64,000 bases of DNA from Paramecium pentaurelia (Eukaryota; Ciliophora; Oligohymenophorea; Peniculida; Parameciidae). Made by a program: the position numbers and the translations under genes. Shown here piece by piece: positions 48,034 through 60,885 of the stretch. The stretch is from positions 380,773 to 444,772 of the forward strand of contig CAJJDO010000021.1 of assembly GCA_905183005.1 (NCBI GenBank), given 5' to 3'. Each line of letters begins with the position of its first letter. Within the stretch, counting starts at the first letter, position 1. Under the pieces are notes generated by a model that was not told where the DNA came from, ran no database searches, and was given only the letters and a program-made list of their open reading frames with translations.

Positions 48034-49221
48034 TCACATTTTAGATCCTAATTTATGTTTCCATAATTTCATGAGATTTCCTTCCAATATTTAATTTATT
48101 TTGGTTAATAAATAAATGTTTTCTCCTTCTAAATCGTCTCTTTTATCAAGTACTTCCTTATTTAATTGTTATTGCATCATCTACTATCGAAATTGCATGT
48201 TAGGTTAAAGTAATGAGAATTCTCTACTATCCTCTGATATAAATTTAGTAGGTTTTAAAATTGTTGGCTTATTTTTGTATTCATCAATCTATTTTTTCCT
48301 ATGTTATATAATAAATTATATAATTGTGTTTTTAACATCAATGTCATCTTAACACTTCTTGACTTTCTTATATAATTCTTCTGCAGCTAAACTTTTAACT
48401 TCTCCCTCTTCATCATAATTCCTATTCAAAAACAATTAATCAAATATTTAAAGGGATCTATGCATGTCAGTTTCTTTTTTCTCTTTCTATTTAAGCACCT
48501 TTTCCTAAGCCAATTCCTCTGCCTTTCTTATACGGAATTAAAACTAAATCTTTTTTCTAAATGAAACATATCCCACATCTCCAGTTTCTTTTCTAACTTT
48601 AGCTTCAATAGATTCATGAACTGCATTTTCAATAGCTTTATTTTTTTTTTCTTATTGTTGAATATCTTTTAATAATTTATCCTACTCTTCTATTATTAAA
48701 TCTACTATATCACTCTTTGTGTTATTTATCCGAAACAAATTCAATCTCTATTGAAATTCTTCCAAAGTAGGTTAAGATGCTACTTTTTTAGAACTGTTTA
48801 GAATATTTTTCGAGACTTAATACCATTAAGAATTATTTTTATTTTCACTTTAACTCTTTTATCTTGGAGACATACTAACTCTATAATTTATATTTACATT
48901 TATATATTTGATATTGATTTCCGAGATATTAAATTTTCTTATTATCTTGGTGGAAATAGTTTCTTCAATTCTTCTTCATCTTCAAAATTTGCTTTTTCCA
49001 ATTTAATTGTTCCTATTTCTTAATTTAATTACATCATTCTTTCCATTTAATCCTTAAATTAAACTATTCCTTTCTATTGCAAAGCTTACAAATATCAATT
49101 TTAATATACTTTATTCAAATTCCTATTCTAATTACTCATCAAATGAACTTTCGAATGAGATATCAGATCCTTCTGTGTCTTCTGAATCAAAATCCAATTG
49201 AATTTAAGATTTCTAATTCAT
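48034..49221 (-). CDS. Coiled-coil protein, unrecognised
   Basis: About 375-382 aa. The N-terminus is acidic (MNQKSQIQLDFDSEDTEGSD). The rest is charged helix and coiled coil (EEELKKLFPPRQQENLI, EESIEAKVRK-like read as HESIEAKVRKETGDVGYVSF, AQEKVLKQKEKKETDMHRSL). One 23-nt intron joins the N-terminal part to the main frame. Another upstream intron can only be 16 nt or 37 nt long; both keep the frame. No family recognised. Confidence 0.65.
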
Positions 49222-49359
49222 TTTATTTTAGTAATATAAATATAAATATTAATAATTAAAAATTTGTTTTTTTCTATATATCTGATATCAGATCTTCTAT
49301 TTTGATTAATTTATCTTATGATATTGAGATTTATTTTTACATTAATTTAATTAAATTTT

Positions 49360-50334
49360 ATGTTTGAAATTAAATGTTAATATGCAGAACATAATGAATA
49401 ATAATGTCTTTTTATTTGCGTTGATCCTGCTTGCACTTCAAAAAAAAGAATTGCTTGTTTTCAGTGTTTTCAAGATTAAAAATATCATTTAAATCATCAA
49501 GGATTAACAATTGAAGAGTTTTAATAAAAAGTGAATTTTAGATTATAAAACCTTAAAAAATTACAAACTTTTTTAAGGTAATTTAAAGAAAAATTAAATT
49601 TTATTATATCATAATGGGAAGAAGATATTAAGAAACTTATATTTAAAGGGAATGAGTATTTGAAAACTGAATATAACACTATATTCGTTAAAATTGATGA
49701 TTATTATAGATATGAATCAGATTAAACTGTTCCATTTCTTAAATTTCAACTAGAAAAAATGCAAAAAAAGATTGATAAAATTAAAAAATATATTAATAAT
49801 TTCAAATACTATGATAAAAATTTATTAGCTAAAGATATAAATGAAATCAAGGCAAAGGCAATGAATATGATTATAAAAAAAGATGGTAGTTATGAGGATG
49901 CCATTTAATAATTAAATAAAGGATTAAAAATAGATCCAGTTAATTGCAGTTTAATTTCTCTCAAAGTATTTCATTTTATAATTTTAGAGTACATGTCTTA
50001 TAAATATAAATTAGATTGAGAAGGCTAAAATATTAATTAATTATGCTTTTGATATTAATTAGAATGATGAAACAGTTCTATTATTAAAATCTAAACTCAT
50101 GTTGAAAGAAAAATAATATAATGAATGCTTAAAGTATTATGAATTGAGCATAGAACCTAATAAATATTTAGCATTTTAAAAATGTATTTTCTTATTACAT
50201 ATTTAGTGGATTCATTATAAAAATTGAATTATCATTAAGAGTACTAAAAATTCAAATAAGATTGTGAAAATTTGTTTGGAAATAACTTTAATAAAGAATA
50301 TGAGGATCATTAAAAAATGTAGACTTATGATTGA
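49360..50334 (+). CDS. Cys/His-rich protein with TPR-like repeats
   Basis: About 309 aa after introns of 22 and 23 nt. The start ATG at 49360 is chosen because it includes the first Cys of the N-terminal cluster: IKCQYAEH, CLFICVDPACTSKKRIACFQ, CFQDQKYHLNH. This Cys/His spacing looks zinc-binding and recurs in ciliate proteins. A coiled coil follows, then TPR-like helices (GSYEDAIQQLNKGLKIDPVN, KQYNECLKYYELSIEPNKYL). A protein-interaction role is likely; the partner is unknown. Confidence 0.7.
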
Positions 50335-50482
50335 AAAATATTATATATATTAATTGTCTAAAATATTATGAGATATATAATAGAAACATTTTAATATATT
50401 AAGATTTAGATAAATTGTCGTTCTTAATCAAGATCAATTTAAATTTTAATCTAAATATTCAATATTTATTTAATTAATTAAA

Positions 50483-50749
50483 ATGTCACTTAACTCATAG
50501 AGATAATAAAAATAATTGTACTAAAAACTTGAAATATCATGACGTTTGGATTAGTATATTAATGCTGTTAAAGTAAAATAGAGAGGAAATCAATTATTAA
50601 ATAGATGATATTGTTTAGAAAATAATTAATTAAAAACCAAGAAAATGAATTTTGTGTGTTTATTATAATAATAAAAAATCTAAACGAAATTTAAATAAAT
50701 TGTAACTAATAAATATATTATTAAATCGTAATTTTATTATTAGTTATGA
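50483..50749 (+). pseudogene. Possible gene relic in a 600-bp gap
   Basis: One frame reads protein-like pieces separated by two in-frame TGA codons (50540-50542 and 50606-50608): MSLNSQRQQKQLYQKLEIS, RLDQYINAVKVKQRGNQLLN and YCLENNQLKTKKMNFVCLLQ. The pieces have normal composition for this genome but no recognised family, and no ordinary introns remove both stops. The rest of 50335-50935 is AT-rich with nothing recognised. Confidence 0.3.
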
Positions 50750-50935
50750 AAATATATTGATAATTTAAGAAAGGTTATCAAAATATAGATTAAGACATTA
50801 TGATTGATTAGTAAAAAATATTATAATACTAAAAATTACACAGTGATTTAATAAGTGGATTGTATAAATTGGCCACAAATCAAAATATATAAGGCAGAGC
50901 TTTGAAAGGTTGGGCTCCATTAATTTGAAAGTATT

Positions 50936-52323
50936 TCATTAATTTTAAGTAATTTATTTCATGTTCAAAATGCTTTACTCAACTAATTTTACCATTTATA
51001 TAATATCATCCAATAATTCATTTCTATACATTGCTTCAATTTTCAATTTAGGTCCACATTTGCAACATTCCTTTTAATATCCTTTTTTGCATTCAAAACA
51101 GTAGGAATGACCACAAGGTATAATCGTAACTGGTTATTTTATGAATTTATTGCAAAAAGTACAAGCAAGACCTTTTTGAATTTCTTTCTAAAAGTTTAGT
51201 GATTATGGAATACATGAGTTTTTTCCAAGATGACTATAGTTTCAATGACTTAAGACATGTTTTTTGGTTTAGAATCACCTAATTTCTTATTAAATTCATC
51301 TATTTTTTAACTTAATAATTTAATTTCTGTTTATTAATCTTTAAGAGTTTTTTCTTATTCTCCAATAGCTTTATTAAGTTATTCTACAGAAATAGTCTTT
51401 TCATTCAAGTTCTTTGTAGAAGTTTCTATTTTTAATTTATATTCTTCAATTTAATGAGTCAATTGATCAAAATTTTTGATTTAAATATCAAGATTTCCAT
51501 TCCATTAATGTATTTCTTTCTTAAATAAAAAATAAAATATATACATCTTTTAATTTATTTTATTCAGTTAATTGTTATTTAAATTAATTGACTGCTTCTT
51601 ATAATTTATTATTTTAATCTTAAGTGTTGATAGGTTACTTCTTAACTTATTCTTGTAATTAATTTCTCTCCTTTTATAACTCCTTAACCTTATTTTAAGT
51701 ATTATTGAATTCAGATGATAAACATTCCTCTTTAGCTAAGTATTCTTTTTTATATTGATCCATTTGATTTTTAATTAATAACTTCTCAGCTTAAATGGAT
51801 TCTAAATTCTTTTTAAGTTCATCCATGATAGCTTATGATTTATATTTTTTCTCCTTAAGAATATAATAATATTTAATACTTCACTCTTCCTAATTAAATC
51901 TTTCAATTTTTTAGAATCATCAGGCATTTCTTCTTTGATTTTTATTTTATGAGTAATATCATTCAATTAGGTATTGAGGGTGTCTATAGTTTAATTTAAT
52001 TAATGTTCTTTTGCTAGAATAGCTTTTTAAACTGTTTCTAATTGCTGAATTTTATCTTTATCCTTATCAATTCCTTATTATCCTGTATTTTTATTGGATT
52101 CATGGATTGATTTAAGTTTTGATTGAGCTGATTGATATTATTATCCTAATTCTTATAATTGTTTAGTCTTTTCTTCATTTAATAATTTCTCTTTTATTAA
52201 TTCTTGTCTTACAGATTCAAAACCTTTTTCTATAGTAACAATCATATCATTGCGTAATTCGATGTCCTTATTATATTGCTCTAATTTTGTATCAATTTAT
52301 TTAATGAATTAAGACTCAGCCAT
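50936..52323 (-). CDS. Coiled-coil protein with C-terminal RING finger
   Basis: About 436 aa after introns of 26, 25 and 26 nt. The first three quarters are coiled coil (MAESQFIKQIDTKLEQYNKD, SGQQGIDKDKDK-type segment, KSLNEKTISVEQL-type helices). The C-terminus holds a RING-type zinc finger: LACTFCNKFIKQPVTIIPCG, HSYCFECKKGYQKECCKCGP. The Cys/His order C-x2-C, C-x-H-x2-C-x2-C, C-x2-C matches a RING, suggesting an E3 ubiquitin ligase. The last intron falls just before the finger. Substrates cannot be inferred. Confidence 0.82.
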
Positions 52324-52371
52324 TGGACTTTATTTTTTTGATTTCTTATTGAAGTTTTCAGTAGCTAAAAT

Positions 52372-53245
52372 TCATATTTGATAGAGTTATGTACTTCCAA
52401 ACTTGAGTTTTCGAGATTATGTATGTAAACGACCTGGAAATTATTCATCTTCTGACAATCTTGGTAGTTATTATTATTAGCGCATTAAATATTAATCATA
52501 AATCAATGAGGCAATAGAATCAAACTTAAAATCAGATGGCTCAGAAATTTGGAATAAATGCATGATAGAACTCGGAAAGCAAACACTAAAATATTGAATC
52601 TAAGTAAAAGCACAATAAATACTAATAAGAGTATGATAGGAAAATCTACAAAAACATACCAAAAATAGAAAAATTGCTAAACAAATTCAAAATTTTGTAG
52701 GATTTAAACCATGCTCCATGGATACCACTTGTGTAATAAATACATTAGAACAATATATTAATACATGAACACAGAATCATTATTGAGTGGATATCAACCA
52801 AAGGCACTTAATTATAAATCATTGCTAACTTAAATTATATTATTATGCTCTACCAATTTTTCAATCCTAGATTAATTCAACCAAATTAATGAATCAAAAA
52901 TGATTTCCACCATCATTTATCCTAACATAAACACTAAAAATGCTCTTGAATGTGTTAAATAAGTGTCAAGTACCTCATCAACTAAATCTGGTAAATCTTA
53001 AGGATTTATATAAAATGCTAATTCATTATCTCCAAACATTGGGAGCATGATTTATTGAGGCTCTTAAACTATCTTTTATGATGATCCTATCATTGATTCA
53101 TTCTTTAAAAGACAAACTTGAATTTATTAATTATTTCTCAATTACCATAAACATATGATCCATTTTCATTAACCATTACAGCTCCTCTTGATGATCGTAA
53201 AGTTGTGATAGTAGCTTCAGATAATCTTCTTTCTGACTTTTCCAT
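52372..53245 (-). CDS. Multipass membrane protein, unrecognised
   Basis: About 254 aa if introns of 29, 25, 23 and 32 nt are removed. The N-terminal third is soluble (MEKSERRLSEATITTLRSSR; DLPDLVDEVLD). Four or five hydrophobic segments follow, among them AFLVFMLGQMMVEIIFDSLI, VDIHSIMILCSCINILFQCI and LFSNFSIFGMFLQIFLSYS. The tail is polar (PRLSEDEQFPGRLHTQSRKL). If the last intron is not used, the protein ends at TGA 52503-52505 after another hydrophobic stretch (VLSCIYSKFLSHLILSLILL). I prefer the longer form because its tail looks coding. Family unknown. Confidence 0.55.
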
Positions 53246-53338
53246 TCAAAAAACTGATTTATTAGATAAATAATAAAAATACTGAATATATTTACAAAAT
53301 TAAAAAATGTATAATTATTTATTGTTAAAATAAATATA

Positions 53339-54092
53339 TCATATCTTTAATTTGACTTTTCCATTTTCCAATTTAATTTAATCTTTTTCTTCTTATTCTT
53401 ACAAAAATACATCATCTTACAAAACTTTCACTTATTCTCCATCTTTGAATGCAGGCAATCCTAAAATGAATTTAATTATTAGCAACCTCTGAATGGACAA
53501 TTTGCACATCTAAATGCATCACCAAGATAACAACTACCACAACCTTTAACTGAATTATTTTTTAATTATTCTAATAATTATTCTTGATCTTATTTCTCTC
53601 TAAAATGAATATAATTTTTATTTATACTCCATTTCCTTTCTTCCACAAGTACAATTTGCACATGCTCTAGGCTTAGATGCACAACTTTCTACCTATTTCA
53701 CTTAAACACCATCATTTAATAACTCGTTCTCATCAATAATTTCTTATTTGCTATTAATATCAACTTATTTGAAACAATTGATTTGATTTTAGAATTTCTA
53801 TTCAATATAATCATATTTTCCATAACAATTATTGAATTCTTGTAATGGAACATTCATTTTCTTAATTTATAATACTTATTTTATAAATTTCCCTTAACCT
53901 TAATTATACAATCCACTGGCTTAAAGGTATGTTAGAATTAACTCATTAATCTCACCTTCATATATTAATACTCCCTCTTATTTATATATTTAATAATTTA
54001 CGATCTTTTAATATCTATGAGATTTGAACAGCATCTTTGAATGCTATTAATTAATCACATTCTATCTTATTGAATGTATTATCTCTAAACAT
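53339..54092 (-). CDS. CIAPIN1: Anamorsin/Dre2 (CIAPIN1), cytosolic Fe-S assembly
   Basis: About 224 aa after introns of 25, 28 and 26 nt. The C-terminus has both cluster sites: ESCASKPRACANCTCGRKE (C-x6-C-x2-C-x-C) and GCGSCYLGDAFRCANCPFRG (C-x2-C-x7-C-x2-C), then LPAFKDGEQVKVL, typical of CIAPIN1. The protein takes electrons from Tah18/NDOR1 to start cytosolic Fe-S assembly. The N-terminal region is only about 110 aa, shorter than the methyltransferase-like domain of animal CIAPIN1 (312 aa in human), and the first site has fewer residues between its first two Cys than usual. Identity is firm. Confidence 0.92.
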
Positions 54093-54189
54093 TTTTATTA
54101 AGTTTAAATTAGCTATAATTAGTGAATCACTTATAGAGGCTTGTTAATTAATTGTGATTTTAAGGTTCATTAATAATATTTTAAATTAA

Positions 54190-56077
54190 ATGCCAAAAGT
54201 AGTTGATAGCTATGTGCTTGAGAGAAGTATAGGAAAAGGACAATTTGGAGAAGTGTTCAAAGGATATAATAAGCAAACAAATGTAGACATAGCAGTGAAA
54301 TGCGTAAAGAGGTGTTGAGTATTTCAAATATTTAGGGAACTGCTGAAAGGGAAGTTTACGGAGTTGTTAGAAAATGAAATAAAAGTACTGAGGACTTGCA
54401 ATAATGATAACATCATAAAGTTATATGATATAAAGAAGACTGCCAATAACATATATCTAATAATGGAGTACTGCAATGAAGGTGATCTTTCATGTAATAA
54501 TAATTGTCATTTAAATGTAGAGTACATAAAACAAAAGAAATTTTTACTTGAAGAAGAAGCAGTAGATTACTTGCTTTAAATTCTAAATGGATTTAAAACA
54601 CTTGTTAAGAATAAGATAATGCATAGAGACTTCAAATTGGCAAATATCCTAAAACATGATGGCAATATTAAAATAGCAGATTTTGGATTCTCAAAACTTT
54701 TGAATGACAATTAAGGTTTAGCCACAACAATGCTAGGATCTCCACTTAATATGGCTCCAGAAGTACTCAATAATCAAGAATATGACAGCAAAGCAGATAT
54801 TTGGTCAATTGGTACTTGTTTTTATGAATTATTATTTGGAAAATCACCATTTACAGCCACAAATATGGTTGAATTACTCAAGAACATATAAACTAAATAG
54901 TTCGTTATTAATAGAAAAGTAAATAATATATCTGCTACTGCAGAAGATTTATTAAAAAAAATGCTTGTTGTAAATCCTAAAAATAGAATATCTTGGGATG
55001 ATCTATTTAAACATGAAATAAATTTCTATTAAGAAGAAAAGTTAAAGAAAGATTTAGAAACTACATTAAAGGGTGGAGAATTAATGATGAATATGAGTAA
55101 ATTTTACATCAAAAATAATATGGTCATTGATCATCCAGCTGAAATAAAGAAAAAGGAAGATTTAAATAATTTCGCTATGTAAGTAGCCCAAAAGGGTCCA
55201 TAGAATTAATAATAATAATATGTTGGGCCATTATTAAAGAAACCTTAAGAAGAAAATAATCTTGCAAGATAGGATTCAGCTAAAACTGTTTAGAGTACTT
55301 AAGGACCAGTTTAAGATATTGGTAATGAAGAAGTCACTGATAAGGAAACATAAAGAGAAAAAGAAATTAAGGCTAAAAAAAGAAATGCTAATAGGATTTT
55401 GCATGAAAGAAATATATATGTTTTTCTTGCATCTGTTGCCGAAGAAGCCATGAATAATCAGACTATTCAAAACTATGATGTTACAGGATTCTTGTTAGTC
55501 AAAAAGTTGTTACAATTAATTGATTTCCTAAAAACCATTCTACAAGATAAATAAAATTGTTATGGATTGGAGTATTTAATTAATTTTATTTACATCCTAG
55601 GTTTTGGGAACAGTTTACTTAAAGTAAGGATTATAAAGACATCCACACATACATTTCAAAAGAATTTGATGTTTTCAAATCCTACTTTGATTCAATCTTT
55701 GAAAAAATTAGTATTTAAGTATAATAGAGACCAAAAATGGATGATGCCATTAAATAAGCTATTAACAACAATTTTAAATAGAACAATCAATAAATATTAG
55801 TCAAATGTTTAGTAGATTATTCAAAATTATTGATTGAAACCCTTAAAAAAACAAAACCTTAAGATTAAGTAATTTAAATTATATATTTAAGAATCGATAA
55901 TAATGGATCCATGCTGATAGAGTATTAGATTGTATAAGATTAGAAGAAACCTTTTAATTTGATGATAGACTAACAAACTAGCAATTTAATTTTAAATAAT
56001 ATTATGAAAATGATAATTTATTGGAAATGGAAGCCCTATAAAAAAAGGTGCTATAAAAGTTTGAGAAACTAAAATGA
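54190..56077 (+). CDS. ULK/ATG1-type protein kinase
   Basis: About 594 aa after introns of 24, 27, 29 and 23 nt. The N-terminal kinase domain is complete: glycine loop IGKGQFGEVFKG, VAIK-type Lys in DIAVKCVKRE, catalytic loop MHRDFKLANIL, IADFGFSKLL, GSPLNMAPEVL and DIWSIGTCFYELLFGKSPF. GSPLNMAPE and the overall spacing resemble ULK/ATG1 kinases. Note HRDFKLAN in place of HRDLKxxN, which occurs in this family. The C-terminal half is polar then helical (FWEQFTQSKDYKDIHTYISK; NRQQWIHADRVLDCIRLEE), where ATG1 has its EAT/MIT-like region. Function in autophagy is inferred; ciliates have many such kinases. Confidence 0.85.
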
Positions 56078-56793
56078 ATTATTATCTGTTCAACGAATAT
56101 AATAATTATATTATTATCAATTTATTAATATATATATAGAGTTATATCGAGTAATCCAATAAAGCTCTTTTTTTTAAATTTATAAATAATTATTAGGTAT
56201 TTAATTTATTTATTTTTATTTTACACTCTATTGTAAATTTATGGGAAATAGTTCATTTCAACTATTATTATCTTATTTATGATTGTACAAAGAAAAATTA
56301 ATTATAGATAAAATAGTAATTGATTAAAAGTTTTCATCATTTCCAATCCGATATCATTATTAAAATAAAAGAGATTATCTAATTGATGAGTTCATATGAT
56401 AAATTTACTTACTGAATTGTCTATTTAAATATTTATATAAATTAACTGGAGTATTATATACAATCATAATTTTAAGTGGCTTATAAGAAAATGGTTAATA
56501 TTTCAAAAAAAACTATACATTAACTTAAGTTAAATTGAAAATATATGTATATTAATGAATTAATATTTGTTATTTATCATATTATTTATTATAATGAAGC
56601 TGATGCTTTAAATTAATATGGGTTATTAACAAATATATCGATAAAGAATATTTTAGAAATATTATTAGGATTGGATATATTTATAAATTTTATGAATATA
56701 AAAATAGTCATATAATATTTATTATTAATTTATTTATTGTTATTTTAAACAATTTAAATATTGAGTAATATAATTTAAAATCAAAAAAATTTA
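56078..56793. other. AT-rich region; possible 5' extension of next gene
   Basis: About 715 bp. The first 460 bp show nothing. From ATG 56545-56547 a frame without TGA runs into the next gene and would add hydrophobic N-terminal segments (MNIKIVIQYLLLIYLLLF from 56692 on). TGA-free runs are common in such AT-rich DNA, so I keep the later start. Confidence 0.4.
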
Positions 56794-58193
56794 ATGTAGA
56801 GAACCGATGTATTGGCCAATAGAATAAGCATTTTAATTGCTTTTTTATTAATATGCATTTTAATTGCTGTATTTGGAAGACAATCAAATGAAAATTAAGC
56901 AATTTCTGAACGTTTTGAACCTGAAGTATCAGAATCAGAAATTCGATACTTTTTAGAAAATGATATTAACTTTAACGATAGTGATTAATTTGGAATTTAG
57001 ACAATACAAGATTGGTTACCTATATAATCTGAATTAGCTCAATTGAATTTGGCATTAGAGTATTTTTCGCGCTTAAATTTGGACAAAATATTGAATAAAC
57101 ATGTTGGTCTGGAGGAATAAGTAAATTAATGTTTAGAGTTACATTTGAATTAAGAATTAGAAAAATATGTGAATCAGATAAATTCAAGTTCAATAAATTA
57201 AACTATTAATTCAGATGCTCTATTTAATTATAATGTTCTTTTTGAAAAAAAAATATAATTAAATGAAGCAATATTTAATAAAAAAGCATAATTAGATATT
57301 TTGTCAGCTGAAGAAAAAGACTTGAAATAAATATGCACATAATATTAATTGAATGAATTAGAAACTATAAAACTTGATAACAAAATTAAATAATTTTAGA
57401 AATATTCTTAGGATATAAATTATTTGGAATAAAAAATAACTGATTCAAATTATAAGATTTAATAATATTTATAGGAATAAGGAAATTAAGAAGATTTAAC
57501 AAAAGAGTATTAAAAAGATTAAGAATTAGCAAAAATTATGAGCAAATTATTTAAACCTACAGGAACAAAATCAGTAGAAATTCATGATGAAAAATTAGGA
57601 GGAATTCTAAATGTCTTAGATAAAAATATGAAATAATATAATACAACTGAGGTATTTTTAAATGGTTTGAATTTTCATCGTGAAATATAAAAAAATTATT
57701 TAGAAGAGATGCAATTAATTATATAAAGAGATTAGAGTTCATTAGAATACAAAAGAAGAGAAAAAAATAATTTAGAAAAAGAAATTGAAGATTTGGAGAA
57801 ATAAAAAAAGGAAAAAAATGAAAATTATTAAAATGCTGTAAGTAGATTAGAAGAAATAAGAAGAAGTAAAATTGAATTAAATAATTTAACTTAAATTGAA
57901 AGATAAGAATTAGATTAGGTTATTTATGAATTGAAGAATTACAATCCATAAAGTAATCTTTAAAATGATGAAAAATTAGATGCATAAAAGAAATTTAAAG
58001 GTAAATAATTAATATTAATAATATAGAATATTTATATTTACATTTGAAAGAGGATTAATTGTGTGTTGAAAAATGCATTGAATATGATTCTCTTAATCAA
58101 TAAATTAATATTGGTAGATATAGAATTTCATTAAAATCAATTTAAAAACATTTCTCAGAATTGGAATTAAAATTTAAAGAATTCAAAATTTGA
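56794..58193 (+). CDS. Signal-anchored coiled-coil membrane protein
   Basis: About 457 aa with one 26-nt intron. The N-terminus has one hydrophobic helix after a short basic start (MQRTDVLANRISILIAFLLI, CILIAVFG), suggesting a type II anchor. An acidic linker follows, then long coiled coil (KEIEDLEKQKKEKNENYQNA; RLEEIRRSKIELNNL) to the end KFKEFKI. A short Cys pair is near the C-terminus (LCVEKCIEY). No family recognised. Confidence 0.7.
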
Positions 58194-58238
58194 AATTTTT
58201 TATTAAAGATATACATAAATGTTGATGTCAATCATACA

Positions 58239-59966
58239 TCAAACTAAACTTTAAAGCAATTTATTTTTTTTATCAATTTAAATTTATTATGCAGTTTATT
58301 GTCCTTTAATAGAACTTTATCTTCCTAATGGTCTTCCTTTAAAATCATTTGAATCAGCATTTATTTCTGATTCTGTCTTTGAATCTTTATTAGTATCTTC
58401 TGAATGTATTTTAAGAACTCTCTCTTCTTCTTAAGGATATTAAGATAATAATTCATAATTGTCTTTTTTCATTTTTTCAAGCATTGTTGGATCATCTTGT
58501 AATTTTGTAGAAATGGTCTTTCTCTATAATACTTCTCCAATATTTATTTTTTCTTCTTAAAGTAAAGCTTATTTAGCTTTAGTGACAGATTCTTTAGACA
58601 TTGGAATAATAGAATTTGTATTTGAATTTCCTTTTCTTAAATCAGTAGCTTAAAATAAATTTATGAAAAATACCAAGTTATCTTAAAGCAAATAATGATG
58701 TTTCTTATTCTTGTGTTAAACCTAAAAATGTAGATTATTTATTAACAATTCTTGGTGTACCTAAACATAAAGTTCTTTCTTTATCACTCATTTAACTTAA
58801 TACATTATTCATTCTATTTCCACCAATTGTTTTTTCAAACATTTATTTATTTTTTTCAATTTATTCTTATTTATCAGTAGATTCTATCTTTCCATTTTTT
58901 GTATTTTTTTAAATAACATTTAAAATATTACTATATTCTACTGAATACTTCTTACAAATTTTCTCTTAAAATTCTACAAATTCATCATCATCTTTCATCT
59001 ATTAAACTTTATCTACAATTGATTTATATATTATTTTCTTAGCTAAAAAACCTGCTCTTAAAGATTATATACAATCATCTGGTAATTTTGTTACATCATC
59101 TGCTTATAATTAATAAAGCTAATATTTATATTGAATTATTTTACAGTAGATTCGCATATAGATATACTTCCATATTCTGATCCTTAATCAAATAATAATT
59201 TTTATTCATTAAATACTCCTACATTTTGAATGCATCCAACAATTATAAAGTTATGACTTTTTGTGGAAGTAAAAATTAATGTTATGCCTTTTGTTTAAAA
59301 GTATAAACTTGCTGTTCCTCCCTCTGGAACTGTCATTATGCTACCAAACTTTTTTTTTGTTTCCTTAAATAATGGTAACAGAGCTTGTTTTTTTTAAATA
59401 TCTAAAGATCTAATTGGAATACAACGTTGTAAATTTTGAGACTTTATTTCCAATTCTTACATTTCAGCACTCTAATTAATTTGTATAATTGTATACATTT
59501 TTAAATGAGTTGAATAATTATCTATCAACCTAAAAAGCAATGGCTCCTTATCCAAATTCAACTTCTTCATTTGATACTACCTCTGCCTTTTTGTATACTC
59601 TTGTCTTTGATTTTAATTCACCTAATAATCAATTAATATCATACCTTCTTAAACAAAGTATATTGGATTAGATCCATCATTACTTGTTGCTATTTTTATA
59701 TGCTTTATGATCTAATGTTATTATATATAATGAACTTCATTAATTTAATCTCCTTTCAGGTTACTCTCCAACCACATATAAGCAGGTGGTCCACTAAAAT
59801 TCTTAATACAATGCTTTATATAAACAACATCATCATCTGTCATATTTGAACCTTTATATAATATAATTTATATGTAAATACCTTGATCCAATATTTATCT
59901 CATCTATTCTTTCCTGATATCATCCCAATTTGTTTTTGTGGTAACTTAAGACAATTTGTATTACAT
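58239..59966 (-). CDS. Unrecognised conserved-looking protein, 532 aa
   Basis: Introns of 30, 23, 25, 26 and 25 nt give a model that closes exactly in frame. The first 300 aa look like a folded domain with alternating strands and helices: IKNFSGPPAYMWLESNLKGD, SKTRVYKKAEVVSNEEVEFG, TVPEGGTASLYFQTKGITLI, FTSTKSHNFIIVGCIQN. The C-terminal 200 aa are charged and helical with Ser/Thr-rich patches (QMSDKERTLCLGTPRIVNKQ; GRPLGRQSSIKGQQ). No catalytic motif, membrane segment or known repeat is seen. Confidence 0.7.
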
Positions 59967-60507
59967 TTTAGCAATAAAATTAATTAATCAAAAATTATAC
60001 TAGTTTAAAGATACAATTTCCTTTGCTATCCCATCTCATTAGAAATAATTCAATCTAAGGTGACTTCTCTATTAAATATTAATAATTAAATACATATGAA
60101 AAAATACTAAGTATTACTTATTTTATTAATTAATTAATCTATAGAATACTTAATAATAATTAACTATGCTTTATTCAGTCATCCAACTATTCTAAATTAA
60201 ACTCTATTCATTAAACAAATTAAATCAACATGACTTCAAAATCTTGTTTTCAGTAAACTAATTAGAATGATTTTTATGACAAACAATTGACAAATAGATT
60301 AAGATCTGAAATCATCAAATAAATATTAATGTTTTACTTATTATACAAATTCATGTATAGTATTTTAGATTCATATTTTTTATTGAAGTATTTATCTTAA
60401 ATTCAAAATCTTGTTAAAAAAAATCATTTCTAAATTAGAGGAACTAAAATAAAAATTTATTAATAAAATTAATCTGTTAATTTAAAAAAAAATATCCATA
60501 TTTGCAA
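59967..60507. other. Intergenic region with a possible upstream exon
   Basis: About 540 bp between divergent genes. From ATG 60230-60232 a protein-like start (MTSKSCFQQTNQNDFYDKQL) runs for about 30 codons and then loses quality. It could be a 5' exon of the gene at 60508, but I cannot find the joining intron. Confidence 0.35.
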
Positions 60508-60885
60508 ATGTCAACAAAAGTCAAAATTTCAAAAAGAGGGCAACAATATGAATTATCTTAAAAAGAAAACTATAACCCATTTAGTAATTTATCACTTTGT
60601 CCTAAATCAATAATTGCATTAGCTTAATCTTCATATGATCCATAACTTATAGAATTTACTCTTAATTAACTAAAGACTCCATGTAATTCAAAACACTAAA
60701 CTCATTTAAATAGAATGAGATAAATTGCAGATAAATAAGAGAACTTTGTACATGGTTCAATCAGTATGAATAGCCAAATAGAAACCATAGTATAATACAG
60801 TGATCATTCATTTTATGACTAAATGGAAACAAGTCACAGAAAAAATAGTTTGCATTATTTTGATGAATCTTATCAACACTTTTGA
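60508..60885 (+). CDS. Small polar protein, unrecognised, limits uncertain
   Basis: A frame of 125 codons, MSTKVKISKRGQQYELSQKE to ESYQHF, then TGA 60883-60885. It is polar, with Ser, Asn and Gln dominant and no membrane segment. Protein-like sequence continues in the same frame after this TGA (FQLLQITSIKDSYDFFIYQL) and, past a possible 37-nt intron, on to TGA 61202-61204 (SEEILKVINQKFNKSDIFLE). The gene may therefore be longer with an interrupting TGA, or two genes. Confidence 0.45.
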
